64,000 nucleotides of DNA from Massilia mucilaginosa (GCF_011682145.1 NZ_WHJH01000005.1:219756-283755); one strand, 5' to 3'. Numbered from the stretch's first letter, positions 50,859 through 59,177 are shown. Notes: generated from the sequence alone by a model not told the origin. Program-made: numbers and translations.

Positions 50859-52643
50859 GTGATTCCACAATCCTTCCTTACCGATTTGCTCAACCGTATC
50901 GACATCGTCGATGTGGTCGGCCGCTACGTCCAGCTGAAGAAGGGCGGAGCGAATTTCATGGGCCTGTGCCCGTTCCACAGCGAAAAATCCCCCAGTTTCA
51001 CGGTCAGCCCGACCAAGCAGTTTTACCATTGCTTCGGTTGCAGCGCGCACGGCAACGCGGTCGGTTTCCTGATCGAGTATTCCGGCATGGGCTTCATCGA
51101 TGCCGTCAAGGACCTGGCCCAGGGCGTCGGCATGGTCGTGCCCGATGCGGATGACAAGATTCCGCCGCTGCAACGCGCTGCCAACCAGGCCCAGGCGCTG
51201 GCCCTGACCGAAGCCATGACCCAGGCCTGCGATTACTATCGCGGTCAGTTGCGCGGCGCCACGAATGCCATCGCCTACCTGAAAAACCGCGGCCTGACCG
51301 GCGAAGTGGCGGCCCGCTTCGGCATGGGCTATGCCCCGTCCGGCTGGGATAACCTGCGCACCGTGTTCCCCGATTACGAGGTGCTGGCGCTGGTCGAGTC
51401 CGGCCTGGTGATCGACAAGGTCGACGAGGACGGCGGAAACAAGAAGCGCTATGACCGCTTCCGCGAGCGCATCATGTTCCCGATCCGCAATACCAAGGGC
51501 CAGGTGATCGGCTTCGGCGGGCGGGTGCTGGACCAGGGCGAACCGAAATACCTGAATTCCCCCGAAACCCCGCTGTTCCAGAAGGGTCTGGAGCTGTACG
51601 GCCTGTACGAGGCGCGCCAGGCCATCCGCGACGCCGGCTACGTGCTGGTGACGGAAGGCTATATGGATGTGGTCGCGCTGGCCCAGCTCGGCTTTCCGCA
51701 AGCGGTCGCCACCTTGGGCACGGCCTGCACCAGTACCCACGTGCAAAAGTTGCTGCGCCAGACCGACAGCGTGATTTTCAGTTTCGACGGCGACAAGGCC
51801 GGCCGCCGCGCCGCCCGCCGCGCGCTCGAAGCCTGCCTGCCGCAGGTGAGCGACAACAAGATCATCAAATTCCTGTTCTTGCCGTCCGAACACGATCCGG
51901 ACAGTTTCGTGCGCGAATTCGGCGCCGATGTATTCGAGCAAGAGATTCACGAAGCCATGCCCTTATCGCAGTTTTTGCTGCGCGAAGTGTCGGGCGAGCA
52001 CGATCTTTCCACGTCGGAAGGGCGCGCCCACGTCCAGTTCGACGCCAAGCCGCTACTGCAATCGATGTCGCCCAGCTCGCTGCGCCTGCAGATCGTACGC
52101 GGCCTGGCCAGCATGACCGAGTCGACCCCGGCCGAAATCGAAGCCCTGTTCGAGCTGTCCAAGCCGGTCTCGGTGGCGCGCCGCGCGCCGCCGCGCCAGG
52201 GGCGGCCGGAGCCGGTCGGGCTGGAGTTGCAGATTTTGCGCCATCTGGTGGCGCATCCGCCGCTCAGCCTGGAGCTGGACGAGGCGGCCCTGGCCGCATT
52301 CAATCATTTCGGCCCGGATGCGGCCGAGCGCTTGTTATATCTGGTCGCTTGCGGCCAGGCATTGGGGCCGAACGGCGGCTTCGCGGCCCTGTCCCAGCAT
52401 TTGAAGGATACGAGCAACGAATACGACGGCCTGATCGCCGAAATTGCCTCGGAGCCGGAATCGGATATCGACAGCGTGAAATTGTGGCTGGTCGGGGCTG
52501 TGAGGGAGATCAAACTTGCGGCGCTTAAACAGGAGCTGACCCAGTTGTTTTCCGCCGGCCTGACCTCAGATCAAGTGGGTGTGCGCTACCGCGAAATCAT
52601 GGCTGAGCAAAAGCGGCTGGAGGACGAAGGTGGACCGAGTTAG
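50859..52643 (+). CDS. dnaG: DNA primase DnaG
   Basis: 594 residues from a GTG start at 50859 (MIPQSFLTDLLNRIDIVDVV), as expected from family N-termini. The CHC2 zinc ribbon reads CPFHSEKSPSFTVSPTKQFYHCFGC (about 40-64). The TOPRIM core shows VTEGYMDVVALAQ and FSFDGDKAGRRAA, and the C-terminal helicase-binding region is more variable. DnaG makes RNA primers at the replication fork with DnaB. The GTG start and weak ribosome site fit the low expression known for dnaG. rpoD follows after 445 nt. Confidence 0.96.
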   Translation: MIPQSFLTDLLNRIDIVDVVGRYVQLKKGGANFMGLCPFHSEKSPSFTVSPTKQFYHCFGCSAHGNAVGFLIEYSGMGFIDAVKDLAQGVGMVVPDADDKIPPLQRAANQAQALALTEAMTQACDYYRGQLRGATNAIAYLKNRGLTGEVAARFGMGYAPSGWDNLRTVFPDYEVLALVESGLVIDKVDEDGGNKKRYDRFRERIMFPIRNTKGQVIGFGGRVLDQGEPKYLNSPETPLFQKGLELYGLYEARQAIRDAGYVLVTEGYMDVVALAQLGFPQAVATLGTACTSTHVQKLLRQTDSVIFSFDGDKAGRRAARRALEACLPQVSDNKIIKFLFLPSEHDPDSFVREFGADVFEQEIHEAMPLSQFLLREVSGEHDLSTSEGRAHVQFDAKPLLQSMSPSSLRLQIVRGLASMTESTPAEIEALFELSKPVSVARRAPPRQGRPEPVGLELQILRHLVAHPPLSLELDEAALAAFNHFGPDAAERLLYLVACGQALGPNGGFAALSQHLKDTSNEYDGLIAEIASEPESDIDSVKLWLVGAVREIKLAALKQELTQLFSAGLTSDQVGVRYREIMAEQKRLEDEGGPS

Positions 52644-52712
52644 ACCCTGCGCAAAGCATGAATTCGGAGGCCCGCACAGGGGGCGTTTGGCACTGGAAAA
52701 AGACGGACTGCG

Positions 52713-52721
52713 TGCTATAAT
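52713..52721 (+). promoter_or_regulatory. Extended -10 promoter of rpoD
   Basis: TGC-TATAAT at 52713-52721 is a perfect extended -10 element. No good -35 lies at normal spacing, which is common for extended -10 promoters. It sits 367 nt upstream of the rpoD start codon, so the transcript would have a long leader. Confidence 0.65.
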
Positions 52722-52866
52722 AAAACGATAAGTGTTGTGTTCGCAGAAATTTTTTCGTTGTCCGTAAGTTGTATTTCTTTCAGTGAGTTAGGCTCTTGAT
52801 CGGCGCAAAGATGGTGGGCGTCGGCGGCCAGGGCCAGCTTTGGTTGCGACGGCAGCGCCGTCGATG

Positions 52867-52886
52867 GCAAACATCGGTTTGCTTTT
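52867..52886 (+). terminator. Terminator-like hairpin in the rpoD leader
   Basis: GCAAAC (52867-52872), loop ATCG, GTTTGC (52877-52882), then TTTT. The 6-bp stem is AT-containing and the T-run is short, so termination would be partial. It lies between the rpoD promoter and start codon and could be an attenuator. Confidence 0.5.
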
Positions 52887-52983
52887 CAGCCACACACGGC
52901 TCGCGCCTCCAACCGCCGTTGTATGCAGTAGACTACTGCCGAAATCGCGCGGGTCGTGCCCGTAAGGTGATGTAAAGGTGTTA

Positions 52984-53034
52984 ATGAGTGCAGCAATGCC
53001 GGAGGGGCCTGCGAAGGCCGGTCCGGGGACGTAG
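52984..53034 (+). CDS. Possible 16-residue leader peptide upstream of rpoD
   Basis: ATG at 52984 with AAAGGTG 4 nt upstream starts a 16-codon ORF (MSAAMPEGPAKAGPGT) ending at TAG 53034, 54 nt before the rpoD start. The spaced Shine-Dalgarno is better than that of rpoD itself. The region is GC-rich and structured, so the ORF may be fortuitous. Nothing like it is known to me as a named leader peptide. Confidence 0.3.
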   Translation: MSAAMPEGPAKAGPGT

Positions 53035-53088
53035 GGCCCAAAAGGCCGGCAACAAACTTTATCTTAATCCACCATAAAGCTAGTCGTT

Positions 53089-55359
53089 GTGACATCGAAA
53101 GCGCCTGTGCCAATCAAGAAACCTGAAACCAAAGCGGCTGATAAGCCAACGAGAATGTCCGCCAAGGCGGACAAAGCGCAAGACAAGGCGGAAACGCGCA
53201 GCCCGGGTACGAGCGCGAGCGCGACGCCTGTCGTCAGCCAGACCACCGATGCCGCCGCGCTGGCCGCGATCGACACGTCCGGTTACGTGCTGCCCTCAGT
53301 CAAGGTGCCCGGCCGGCGCGGGCGCAAGCCGAAAGAATTCCAGCCCGAGAACGATGAAGTCGCCGCCCTCAACGCGGTCGAGCGGGCCGAGCTGAAAGCG
53401 GTCGACAAGGCCAAGGCCAAGGACCGCAAGGCCAAGGAAAAGGCCCTGCTGAAAGACGCGTTCTCGTCGGACACCGAAGCGACCGAAGAAGAACTCGAAC
53501 GCCGGCGCCAGAAACTCAAGACCCTGATCAAGTTCGGCAAGGAACGCGGTTTCCTCACCTACGCCGAAATCAACGATCACCTGCCCGAAAACATCGTCGA
53601 TCCGGAAGCGATCGAAGGCATCATCGGCACCTTCAACGACATGGGGATCGCGGTCTACGAGCACGCGCCCGATGCCGAAACCTTGCTGCTGTCCGACAAT
53701 GTGGCCACCGTCACCAGCGATGACGAAGCCGAGGCTGCGGCCGAAGCGGCGCTGTCGACGGTCGATTCGGACTTCGGCCGCACCACCGACCCGGTGCGCA
53801 TGTACATGCGCGAGATGGGCTCGGTCGAACTGCTGACGCGCGAAGGCGAGATCGAGATTGCCAAGCGCATCGAAGATGGCCTCAAGGACATGATCCAGGC
53901 GATTTCCGCCTGCCCGGTGACGATCGCCGAAATCATTTCCGCCGCGATCCGCATCCAGAACGACGAAATCAAGATCGACGAGATCGTCGACGGCATGGTC
54001 GACCCGGACGAGCCGCTCGAACCGGTGGTGGCGCCGGTCGCCGCCGACGACGATGAGGACGAAGAAGAAGCCGACGAGGAAGAAGAGGAAGAGGAAGAGG
54101 AAAACAACGCTTCCGGCGCCGCGGGTTTCTCGGCCGAACAGCTCGAAGCGCTGAAAAACCAGGCGCTCGAAAAATTCGACATCATCTCGGTGCAGTTCGA
54201 CAAGATGCGCAAGGCCTTCGAAAAAGATGGCTACAACTCGAAAGCCTACGTCAAGGCGCAGGAATCGATTTCCAACGAACTGCTCGGCATCCGTTTCACC
54301 GCCAAAGTGGTCGAGAAACTGTGCGACACCCTGCGTGGGCAAGTCGATGAAGTGCGCCATATCGAGAAGCAAATCCTGGACGTGGCCGTGAACAAGTGCG
54401 GCATGCCGCGCGCCCACTTCATCAAGGTATTCCCTGGCAATGAAACCAATCTGGACTGGGTCGATGGCGAAGTGGGCGCCGGCCATGCGTACTCCGCCAT
54501 CCTCGGACGCAATATTCCGACGATCAAGGAACTGCAGCAGCGCCTGATCGACCTGCAGGCGCGCGTGGTGCTGCCGCTGCCGGACTTGCGCAACATCAAC
54601 CGCCAGATGGCGGCCGGTGAAATGAAGGCGCGCAAGGCCAAGCGCGAAATGACCGAGGCCAATTTGCGCCTGGTAATTTCGATCGCCAAGAAGTACACCA
54701 ACCGCGGCTTGCAATTCCTCGACCTGATCCAGGAAGGCAATATCGGCCTGATGAAAGCCGTGGACAAGTTCGAGTACCGGCGCGGCTATAAATTCTCCAC
54801 GTATGCGACCTGGTGGATCCGCCAGGCCATCACGCGCTCGATCGCCGACCAGGCGCGCACGATCCGCATTCCCGTGCACATGATCGAAACGATCAACAAG
54901 ATGAACCGCATTTCGCGCCAGATCTTGCAGGAAACCGGTGCCGAACCCGATCCGGCGACCCTGGCGATCAAGATGGAAATGCCGGAAGATAAGATCCGCA
55001 AGATCATGAAGATCGCCAAAGAGCCGATCTCGATGGAAACGCCGATTGGCGACGATGACGATTCCCACTTGGGCGACTTCATCGAAGACAACAATACCCT
55101 GGCGCCATCGGACGCGGCGCTGCATGCCTCGATGCGCGGCGTGGTCAAGGATGTGCTCGATTCCCTGACGCCGCGCGAAGCGAAAGTGCTGCGCATGCGT
55201 TTCGGCATCGAGATGTCGACCGATCACACCCTGGAAGAAGTGGGCAAGCAGTTCGACGTGACGCGCGAGCGGATTCGCCAGATCGAAGCGAAGGCGCTGC
55301 GCAAGCTGCGCCATCCGTCGCGCTCCGACAAGCTCAAGAGCTTCCTGGAAGGTAATTAA
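53089..55359 (+). CDS. rpoD: RNA polymerase primary sigma factor RpoD (sigma-70)
   Basis: 756 residues from the GTG at 53089; an ATG at 53155 ([11 protein letters not shown]) is an alternative, since neither has a strong ribosome site. The N-terminal 60 residues are Lys/Ala-rich and variable. Region 1.1 follows (about 145-205), then region 1.2 ([31 protein letters not shown]), a non-conserved insert with a run of Asp/Glu (about 317-340), region 2 ([57 protein letters not shown], about 525-585), region 3 and region 4 ([29 protein letters not shown]). It directs housekeeping transcription. Confidence 0.97.
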   Translation: MTSKAPVPIKKPETKAADKPTRMSAKADKAQDKAETRSPGTSASATPVVSQTTDAAALAAIDTSGYVLPSVKVPGRRGRKPKEFQPENDEVAALNAVERAELKAVDKAKAKDRKAKEKALLKDAFSSDTEATEEELERRRQKLKTLIKFGKERGFLTYAEINDHLPENIVDPEAIEGIIGTFNDMGIAVYEHAPDAETLLLSDNVATVTSDDEAEAAAEAALSTVDSDFGRTTDPVRMYMREMGSVELLTREGEIEIAKRIEDGLKDMIQAISACPVTIAEIISAAIRIQNDEIKIDEIVDGMVDPDEPLEPVVAPVAADDDEDEEEADEEEEEEEEENNASGAAGFSAEQLEALKNQALEKFDIISVQFDKMRKAFEKDGYNSKAYVKAQESISNELLGIRFTAKVVEKLCDTLRGQVDEVRHIEKQILDVAVNKCGMPRAHFIKVFPGNETNLDWVDGEVGAGHAYSAILGRNIPTIKELQQRLIDLQARVVLPLPDLRNINRQMAAGEMKARKAKREMTEANLRLVISIAKKYTNRGLQFLDLIQEGNIGLMKAVDKFEYRRGYKFSTYATWWIRQAITRSIADQARTIRIPVHMIETINKMNRISRQILQETGAEPDPATLAIKMEMPEDKIRKIMKIAKEPISMETPIGDDDDSHLGDFIEDNNTLAPSDAALHASMRGVVKDVLDSLTPREAKVLRMRFGIEMSTDHTLEEVGKQFDVTRERIRQIEAKALRKLRHPSRSDKLKSFLEGN

Positions 55360-55457
55360 GTCTTGACGGGCTGATGCGAAAAGCCATATCCTCTCGCCAC
55401 TTTGTGACGGGAGGCGCGCTTCCTGGCTTCATCCTCGTTGCGGCGATGTCGGGCGTT

Positions 55458-55487
55458 TTGCCGGAAACAGCCGGTATTTTGTACAAA
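55458..55487 (+). promoter_or_regulatory. Promoter of the CAU tRNA gene
   Basis: TTGCCG (55458-55463) and TACAAA (55482-55487) are 18 nt apart and end 5 nt before the mature tRNA, which fits the expected start point. Confidence 0.5.
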
Positions 55488-55491
55488 TTTT

Positions 55492-55568
55492 GGGCCTGTA
55501 GCTCAGTTGGTTAGAGCAGAGGACTCATAATCCTTTGGTCGACGGTTCAAGTCCGTCCGGGCCTACCA
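55492..55568 (+). tRNA. tRNA with CAU anticodon, probably tRNA-Ile2 (lysidine)
   Basis: 77 nt including encoded CCA. The D arm (TAGCTCAGTTGGTTAGAGCA), the anticodon stem-loop GAGGA-CTCATAA-TCCTT with CAT at 55526-55528, the variable loop and the T arm (GACGG-TTCAAGT-CCGTC) all fold. The acceptor stem has C4-G69 and C5-G68, pairs that TilS uses in E. coli to mark tRNA-Ile2 for lysidine modification, and the anticodon loop ACTCATAAT matches it. Elongator tRNA-Met is the alternative. G1-U72 wobble closes the acceptor stem, which is unusual. Confidence 0.85.
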
Positions 55569-55579
55569 AACAGAAGAGG

Positions 55580-55606
55580 GGGAGCAGCGTGAGCTGCTCC
55601 CTTTTT
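55580..55606 (+). terminator. Intrinsic terminator after the tRNA
   Basis: GGGAGCAGC (55580-55588), loop GTGA, GCTGCTCCC (55593-55601) and five T. It is a perfect 9-bp stem ending 12 nt after the tRNA CCA end. Confidence 0.9.
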
Positions 55607-55698
55607 CGTTTCGCCGTCGCCTCGGCGCGTCAATATTGGCGTGGTCATCAGCAGTCATTGAACAAACGCCTCTTTCAGATAGCACCGTGCCCCGATCC

Positions 55699-55797
55699 TT
55701 CCATAAATTTGCGTTCGACGAGCGCAATTGGAGCGCAATTGCGCGCCCGATGCTGTCATCGCGGCCTCCGGAAAACGATGGCGTCCGGAATTTATGA
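55699..55797 (+). pseudogene. Possible IS5-family transposase N-terminal remnant
   Basis: One frame reads FHKFAFDERNWSAIARPMLS followed by SRPPENDGVRNL and a stop. This resembles the start of IS5-type transposases (acidic residue, Trp, 'I-x-P-x-L', then basic/Asn-Asp motif). Only about 32 codons are present, with no start codon, no inverted repeats and no catalytic DDE region. The identification is tentative. Confidence 0.3.
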
Positions 55798-55896
55798 ACA
55801 GGAGCATCGATTGATCAAGGCATCAATTTCGTTGGCAGCTGAATACGCATCGGTATTTCCGCTGGCAGCATCGGCCCGAGACCCCGTATAGCGTCG

Positions 55897-56117
55897 AACG
55901 GCCACGTCCAGCTGCTTTCGAACCAGGATCCTGAACTCGCGGCCAACCAGCGCTTGGTCTACGATTTCTGACGCGAGGTATTCGAAGGCGGTCACCTTGA
56001 ACTGGCCGGCAAGTATCTTGACGATGCGTATATCCAGCATAATCCGACCGTGATAATCCGACCGTGCCCGGAGGACGCGAAGGGTTCGTCAATTTCTTCT
56101 CCAAGCCACAGCGATGA
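55897..56117 (+). pseudogene. SnoaL/NTF2-like pseudogene, stop codon plus frameshift
   Basis: One frame reads SNQDPELAANQRLVYDF, a TGA at 55969-55971 where relatives have Trp, then REVFEGGHLELAGKYLDDAY and IQHNPTV. A 14-nt tandem duplication (ATAATCCGACCGTG at 56039-56052 and 56053-56066) then shifts the frame; removing one copy restores PGGREGFVNFFSKPQR. This is the conserved first half of SnoaL-like polyketide-cyclase/NTF2 proteins. No start codon is clear, and the second half is missing or unrecognisable. Confidence 0.75.
56039..56066 (+). repeat. 14-bp tandem duplication inside the SnoaL-like pseudogene
   Basis: ATAATCCGACCGTG occurs twice head to tail with no spacer. The 14-nt gain shifts the reading frame. 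It is an example of slipped-strand mutation. Confidence 0.9.
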
Positions 56118-56312
56118 TGTCCAGCACCGGCGTGCTCTTGTACAAGGGACAGCCGCAAAAGCAAGCGGCCTCGGCAATTGAGAACCATCAAAAGCGGGCC
56201 GGAGTCGACCGATACACTCGACCATTGAAGCGGCCGGTTTGCACTGCGTGCACGGCGGCATCAGGACCTTTCGCTGCCGCCTTTTTGCGCAGCACTCTCA
56301 AGGAGAAACTTC

Positions 56313-57281
56313 ATGAAAACAATACTCTCAACCATCGCCGCTGCCTTCGCCATGGCTTTTGCCAGCGGCGCAGCCTTGGCCCAGCCCACGGTGTCCACCT
56401 CTCAAGTGGGTACAGGTAACAGCCTGTACGTGGTGCAGCAGGCCCCGGATTATGAATTCTATGAACTGGCTGCCACGGTCAAGCAGACAGGCAATAACAA
56501 CGTCGCCGGCGATCCGCTGTCCAAGACCCCCGGCATTTTCCAGATCCGCTCGTACGATGCTTACGCCGAGATCGTGCAAAACGGAAACCAGAACGGGGCG
56601 ACTATTGCGCAGGACAATATTTACCGCAGCGGCACGAACATCAAGCAAGTCGGCGCCGATAACAAGGCTGCCGTGAAGCAAAAGGATTCCGGCGAAGTGG
56701 CCAATAGGGTCGAGCAGATCGGCAATCGCAATCTGGTCAATGTCGATCAGCTTTACGTATTCCCGTTCAGTATCCGCGCCTATCAGAATGGCAATGACAA
56801 CAACATCACTGCGAAACAGATCAACTCGGGTTTCGGCGGGCCGCTGGTGGAACAGGTCGGCAATCTGAACAAGGTCACGATCGACCAGGATAATGCGCTC
56901 TATTCGGGGGTGCAGGTGCAGCAAACCGGCAACGCCAATAACGCCAGCGTCAAACAGAAGGATTCCTATTTCACGCGCGAACAGACCATTATCCAGAAGG
57001 GCAATAACAACCTTGCCAGCGCCGACGAGCAAGGCCACGACAATGCCAGCCGGATTGTCCAGACCGGCAATCTGAACAAGGCGACGGTGGTGCAGCGCCT
57101 GGACTACAGCCAGTCGCTGATCAGCCAGACGGGTAACAACAATCTCGCGTCCGTTACGCAAAACGGCGGCAATAACCACGAGAAGCCGAATAACGCGTCG
57201 ATCATTCAGAACGGCAGTGGCTTTGCCGCCACGATTACCCAAAGCGGCAGCGGTAATCAGGCCGGTGTGGTGCAGCAGTAG
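56313..57281 (+). CDS. Curlin-repeat protein, probable functional amyloid
   Basis: 322 residues with a signal peptide (MKTILSTIAAAFAMAFASGA, cleaved near ALAQ). The mature chain consists of Asn/Gln/Gly-rich repeats of about 22 residues with the curlin pattern 'x-Q-x-G-N-x-N-x-A-x-I/V-x-Q': QTGNNNVAG, QNGNQNGATIAQ, QVGADNKAAVKQ, QIGNRNLVNVDQ, QTGNANNASVKQ, QTGNNNLASVTQ. This is the CsgA/CsgB type of amyloid subunit, longer than E. coli CsgA (about 150 residues). No csgD, E, F or G gene is adjacent, so secretion must depend on genes elsewhere. AAGGAG precedes the start. Confidence 0.8.
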   Translation: MKTILSTIAAAFAMAFASGAALAQPTVSTSQVGTGNSLYVVQQAPDYEFYELAATVKQTGNNNVAGDPLSKTPGIFQIRSYDAYAEIVQNGNQNGATIAQDNIYRSGTNIKQVGADNKAAVKQKDSGEVANRVEQIGNRNLVNVDQLYVFPFSIRAYQNGNDNNITAKQINSGFGGPLVEQVGNLNKVTIDQDNALYSGVQVQQTGNANNASVKQKDSYFTREQTIIQKGNNNLASADEQGHDNASRIVQTGNLNKATVVQRLDYSQSLISQTGNNNLASVTQNGGNNHEKPNNASIIQNGSGFAATITQSGSGNQAGVVQQ

Positions 57282-57339
57282 CAGCGCCAGCAGTAACCCG
57301 GGAGCCTGGCCGGACAGGTTCCCGGCCGCACATCGGCGC

Positions 57340-57822
57340 TTACTCGCCCCGGTTCAGATTGTCCTTCACCCGCAGCAGCAGTTCAAGCAGTACCTGCTGC
57401 TGTTCATCGCTCATCCCCCGCACCGCCAGCGCGTTGAGCTTGCCCGCTTCGGCCTGGGCCGCCTGCTGGATGGCCCTGCCGGCATCGGTCAGGGACAGAT
57501 GCGTGTTGCGCCGGTCGGCCGGGTCGGCAACGCCGTGCAGCAAGCCGCGTTCGCGCAGCGCCGTGATCAGGCGCGCGACCTGGGCCTTGTCGCGCCCGCT
57601 ATGGCGCGCCAGTTCGCTCTGGGTCGCGCCCGGACGATGGCCGAAAAACGCCAACACCTTCGCCTCCATATGCGTCAGCTCGTGCTGGCCGTCGCGCAGC
57701 GCCTGGAATTGCTGCGAGCGGTACTGGTGCATGATCGAATGAATCAGTTCCAGAACGGCATCCCGGCGCGCTTCGCCGGAATGGTTGACATTGTCACTTG
57801 ATTCGAGGATGATAGGGGACAT
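57340..57822 (-). CDS. MarR-family transcriptional regulator
   Basis: 160 residues from the ATG at 57820-57822 (MSPIILESSDNVNHSGEARR); a longer in-frame reading runs through the divergent gene's start and is unlikely. The winged helix is typical: HELTHMEAKVLAFFGHRPGATQSELARHSGRDKAQVARLITALRERGLLHGVADPADRRNTHLSLTDAG (about 65-130). MarR proteins bind palindromes as dimers and release on ligand binding. Two GACATTGTC sites lie around its start, shared with the divergent siderophore-interacting protein gene, which it probably represses along with itself. Confidence 0.85.
   Translation of the reverse strand: MSPIILESSDNVNHSGEARRDAVLELIHSIMHQYRSQQFQALRDGQHELTHMEAKVLAFFGHRPGATQSELARHSGRDKAQVARLITALRERGLLHGVADPADRRNTHLSLTDAGRAIQQAAQAEAGKLNALAVRGMSDEQQQVLLELLLRVKDNLNRGE
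57786..57796. promoter_or_regulatory. Putative MarR operator, site 1
   Basis: TGACATTGTCA is a near-perfect palindrome. It lies inside the first codons of the marR-like gene, 62 nt upstream of the divergent start. The 9-mer GACATTGTC is repeated at 57818. Confidence 0.5.
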
Positions 57823-57829
57823 TGTCAAC
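57818..57829. promoter_or_regulatory. Putative MarR operator, site 2
   Basis: GACATTGTCAAC repeats the core of site 1, with a 32-nt centre-to-centre distance (about three helical turns). It overlaps the marR-like start codon and lies 19 nt upstream of the divergent SIP gene start, so binding could block both. Confidence 0.5.
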
Positions 57830-57847
57830 CAATTGAAAGATAAAGAG

Positions 57848-58582
57848 ATGAGTATAGACGCTCCAGTCAGCCGTGTGCAGCGTGTGCGCCACGAGCTCAA
57901 GATTCGCCGGGTCGAGGTGCTGAGCGTGCGCGCCATCGGCAGCCATTTTCGCAGCATTACGTTCGGCGGCGCGGCGCTGCACGATTTTCACAGCGCCTCG
58001 TTCGACGACCACATCAAGTTCATTCTCGGCGATGGGCCTGACGCCGCCAAGCGCGATTACACCCCGCGCAGCTTCGATCCGGCCGCGGGCGAACTGGTGA
58101 TCGAATTCGCGCTGCATGGCGACGGTCCCTGCGCGGCTTGGGCGGCCCAGGCCGCGCCCGGCCAGCAGGTGATCATCGGCGGTCCGAAAGGCTCGCTGAT
58201 CATCCCGGTCGATTACGAATGGCATTTGCTCGTAGGCGACGAAACCGGCTTGCCGGCCATTGCCCGCCGCCTGGAAGAACTGCCCGCCGGCACCCGCGCC
58301 ACCGTCATCGTCAAGGTTGACGATGCGGCCGACCGGCGCGCCTTTGCCGGCCAGGCCGAGGTCGACCTGCGCTGGGTGGCCAGCGACGCCGAGCTGCTCG
58401 CTGCGGTGCAGGCATGGTCCTTGCCGGCCGACGAGGGCTACGCCTGGTGCGCGGGCGAAGCGGCAAGCATGGCCGCCGTGCGCCATGAACTGGTCGGCGT
58501 CAAGGGCCTGGACAAGACCGCCATCCGCGCCGCTGCCTACTGGAAGCGCGGCGGCAGCGGTTTTCACGAAAACCTGGAGTAA
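57848..58582 (+). CDS. Siderophore-interacting protein (ferric-siderophore reductase)
   Basis: 244 residues from the ATG at 57848 (MSIDAPVSRVQRVRHELKIR), with AAAGAG upstream. ViuB/YqjH type: SFDDHIKFILGDGPD, DYTPRSFDPAAGELVIEFALHGDGPCAAWAAQAAPGQQV (about 75-115, FAD-binding RxYT-like motif and Gly-rich loop), IIGGPKGSLIIPVDYEWHLLVGDETGLPAIARRLEEL and a C-terminal YWKRGGSGFHE. The cytoplasmic flavoprotein reduces ferric siderophores to free iron. It is divergent from the MarR gene. It may serve the receptor at 29.7 kb. Confidence 0.9.
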   Translation: MSIDAPVSRVQRVRHELKIRRVEVLSVRAIGSHFRSITFGGAALHDFHSASFDDHIKFILGDGPDAAKRDYTPRSFDPAAGELVIEFALHGDGPCAAWAAQAAPGQQVIIGGPKGSLIIPVDYEWHLLVGDETGLPAIARRLEELPAGTRATVIVKVDDAADRRAFAGQAEVDLRWVASDAELLAAVQAWSLPADEGYAWCAGEAASMAAVRHELVGVKGLDKTAIRAAAYWKRGGSGFHENLE

Positions 58583-58601
58583 GCGTGCGCCGCCGCGCAT
58601 C

Positions 58602-59081
58602 TCACGGCGCGGCTGGTTCGCCGTCGGCTGGGGCGTCGAACCAGATGCCGTAGCGGTCGCCTTGCCACGTCAGGAAGTAAAACCAATACGCCGTGACCAG
58701 CATGATCAAGCCGCCCGCCAAGGCCGCTTCGCTGACGAAACCGAGCAAGCAAAACAGAAACCCGGTGACGTGCGACACCACTTCGATGCGTTTGACAACG
58801 CGCCGGGTGGGGTGCATATGCAGCATGCTGAAACCGAACCAGGAGCGCAGCCACAGCGGCAGCGTGTGCCAGTCGAGCGCATGTTTGTCGATCACGAATG
58901 TTTGCTCATTCAGGGTCGCCACCTCCACGTCAAGCACCGCCGCGAGGCATTTGAGCGACTCCACGCTGGCCTTGTGGCCGCTTTCGATGCGCTGGATGGT
59001 TCTCGTGCTCAAGCCCGACATCTGGGCCAGCTGTTCTTGCGAGAGATGACGGCTGATACGCAGTTGTTTAAGAATTATCAT
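58602..59081 (-). CDS. XRE-type HTH protein with C-terminal membrane domain
   Basis: 159 residues. The first 60 are a classic Cro/CI helix-turn-helix (LKQLRISRHLSQEQLAQMSGLSTRTIQRIESGHKASVESLKCLAAVLDV). The rest contains a '2TM' segment of two membrane helices (VEVVSHVTGFLFCLLGFVSEAALAGGLIMLVTAYWFYFLTWQG region, about 100-140) with short loops. This HTH plus 2TM fusion would be a membrane-anchored regulator. It lies 20 nt after the SIP stop, convergent, with no obvious partner. The ligand or target is unknown. Confidence 0.72.
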   Translation of the reverse strand: MIILKQLRISRHLSQEQLAQMSGLSTRTIQRIESGHKASVESLKCLAAVLDVEVATLNEQTFVIDKHALDWHTLPLWLRSWFGFSMLHMHPTRRVVKRIEVVSHVTGFLFCLLGFVSEAALAGGLIMLVTAYWFYFLTWQGDRYGIWFDAPADGEPAAP

Positions 59082-59177
59082 GGTTCCCGAAGCTGGTGAA
59101 CCGTGAGTATCGACCGATTTGCGTCGTGTCGGTGACGAAAAGCACCCGACAGCGACCCGACAGGGGCTCGCTTGCCA

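Larger units (their letters stand above)
52722..53088 (+). promoter_or_regulatory. Long structured leader of rpoD
   Basis: This 367-nt stretch between the promoter and rpoD contains a perfect CGACGGC/GCCGTCG hairpin (52847-52863), a terminator-like hairpin GCAAAC-ATCG-GTTTGC-TTTT (52867-52886), a 13-nt palindrome CAGTAG-A-CTACTG (52926-52938) and a short upstream ORF with a Shine-Dalgarno (52984-53034). GC-rich GGCC repeats follow just before the rpoD start. Attenuation or translation-linked control is possible. I recognise no known riboswitch. Confidence 0.5.
55607..56312. other. Decayed region of about 700 nt
   Basis: Between the tRNA terminator and the curlin-repeat gene no intact gene can be supported. 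It holds a short transposase-like remnant (55699-55797) and a SnoaL-like pseudogene (about 55897-56117). The rest shows no recognisable coding or regulatory signal. Location directly downstream of a tRNA gene is typical for insertion and decay of mobile DNA. Confidence 0.6.
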
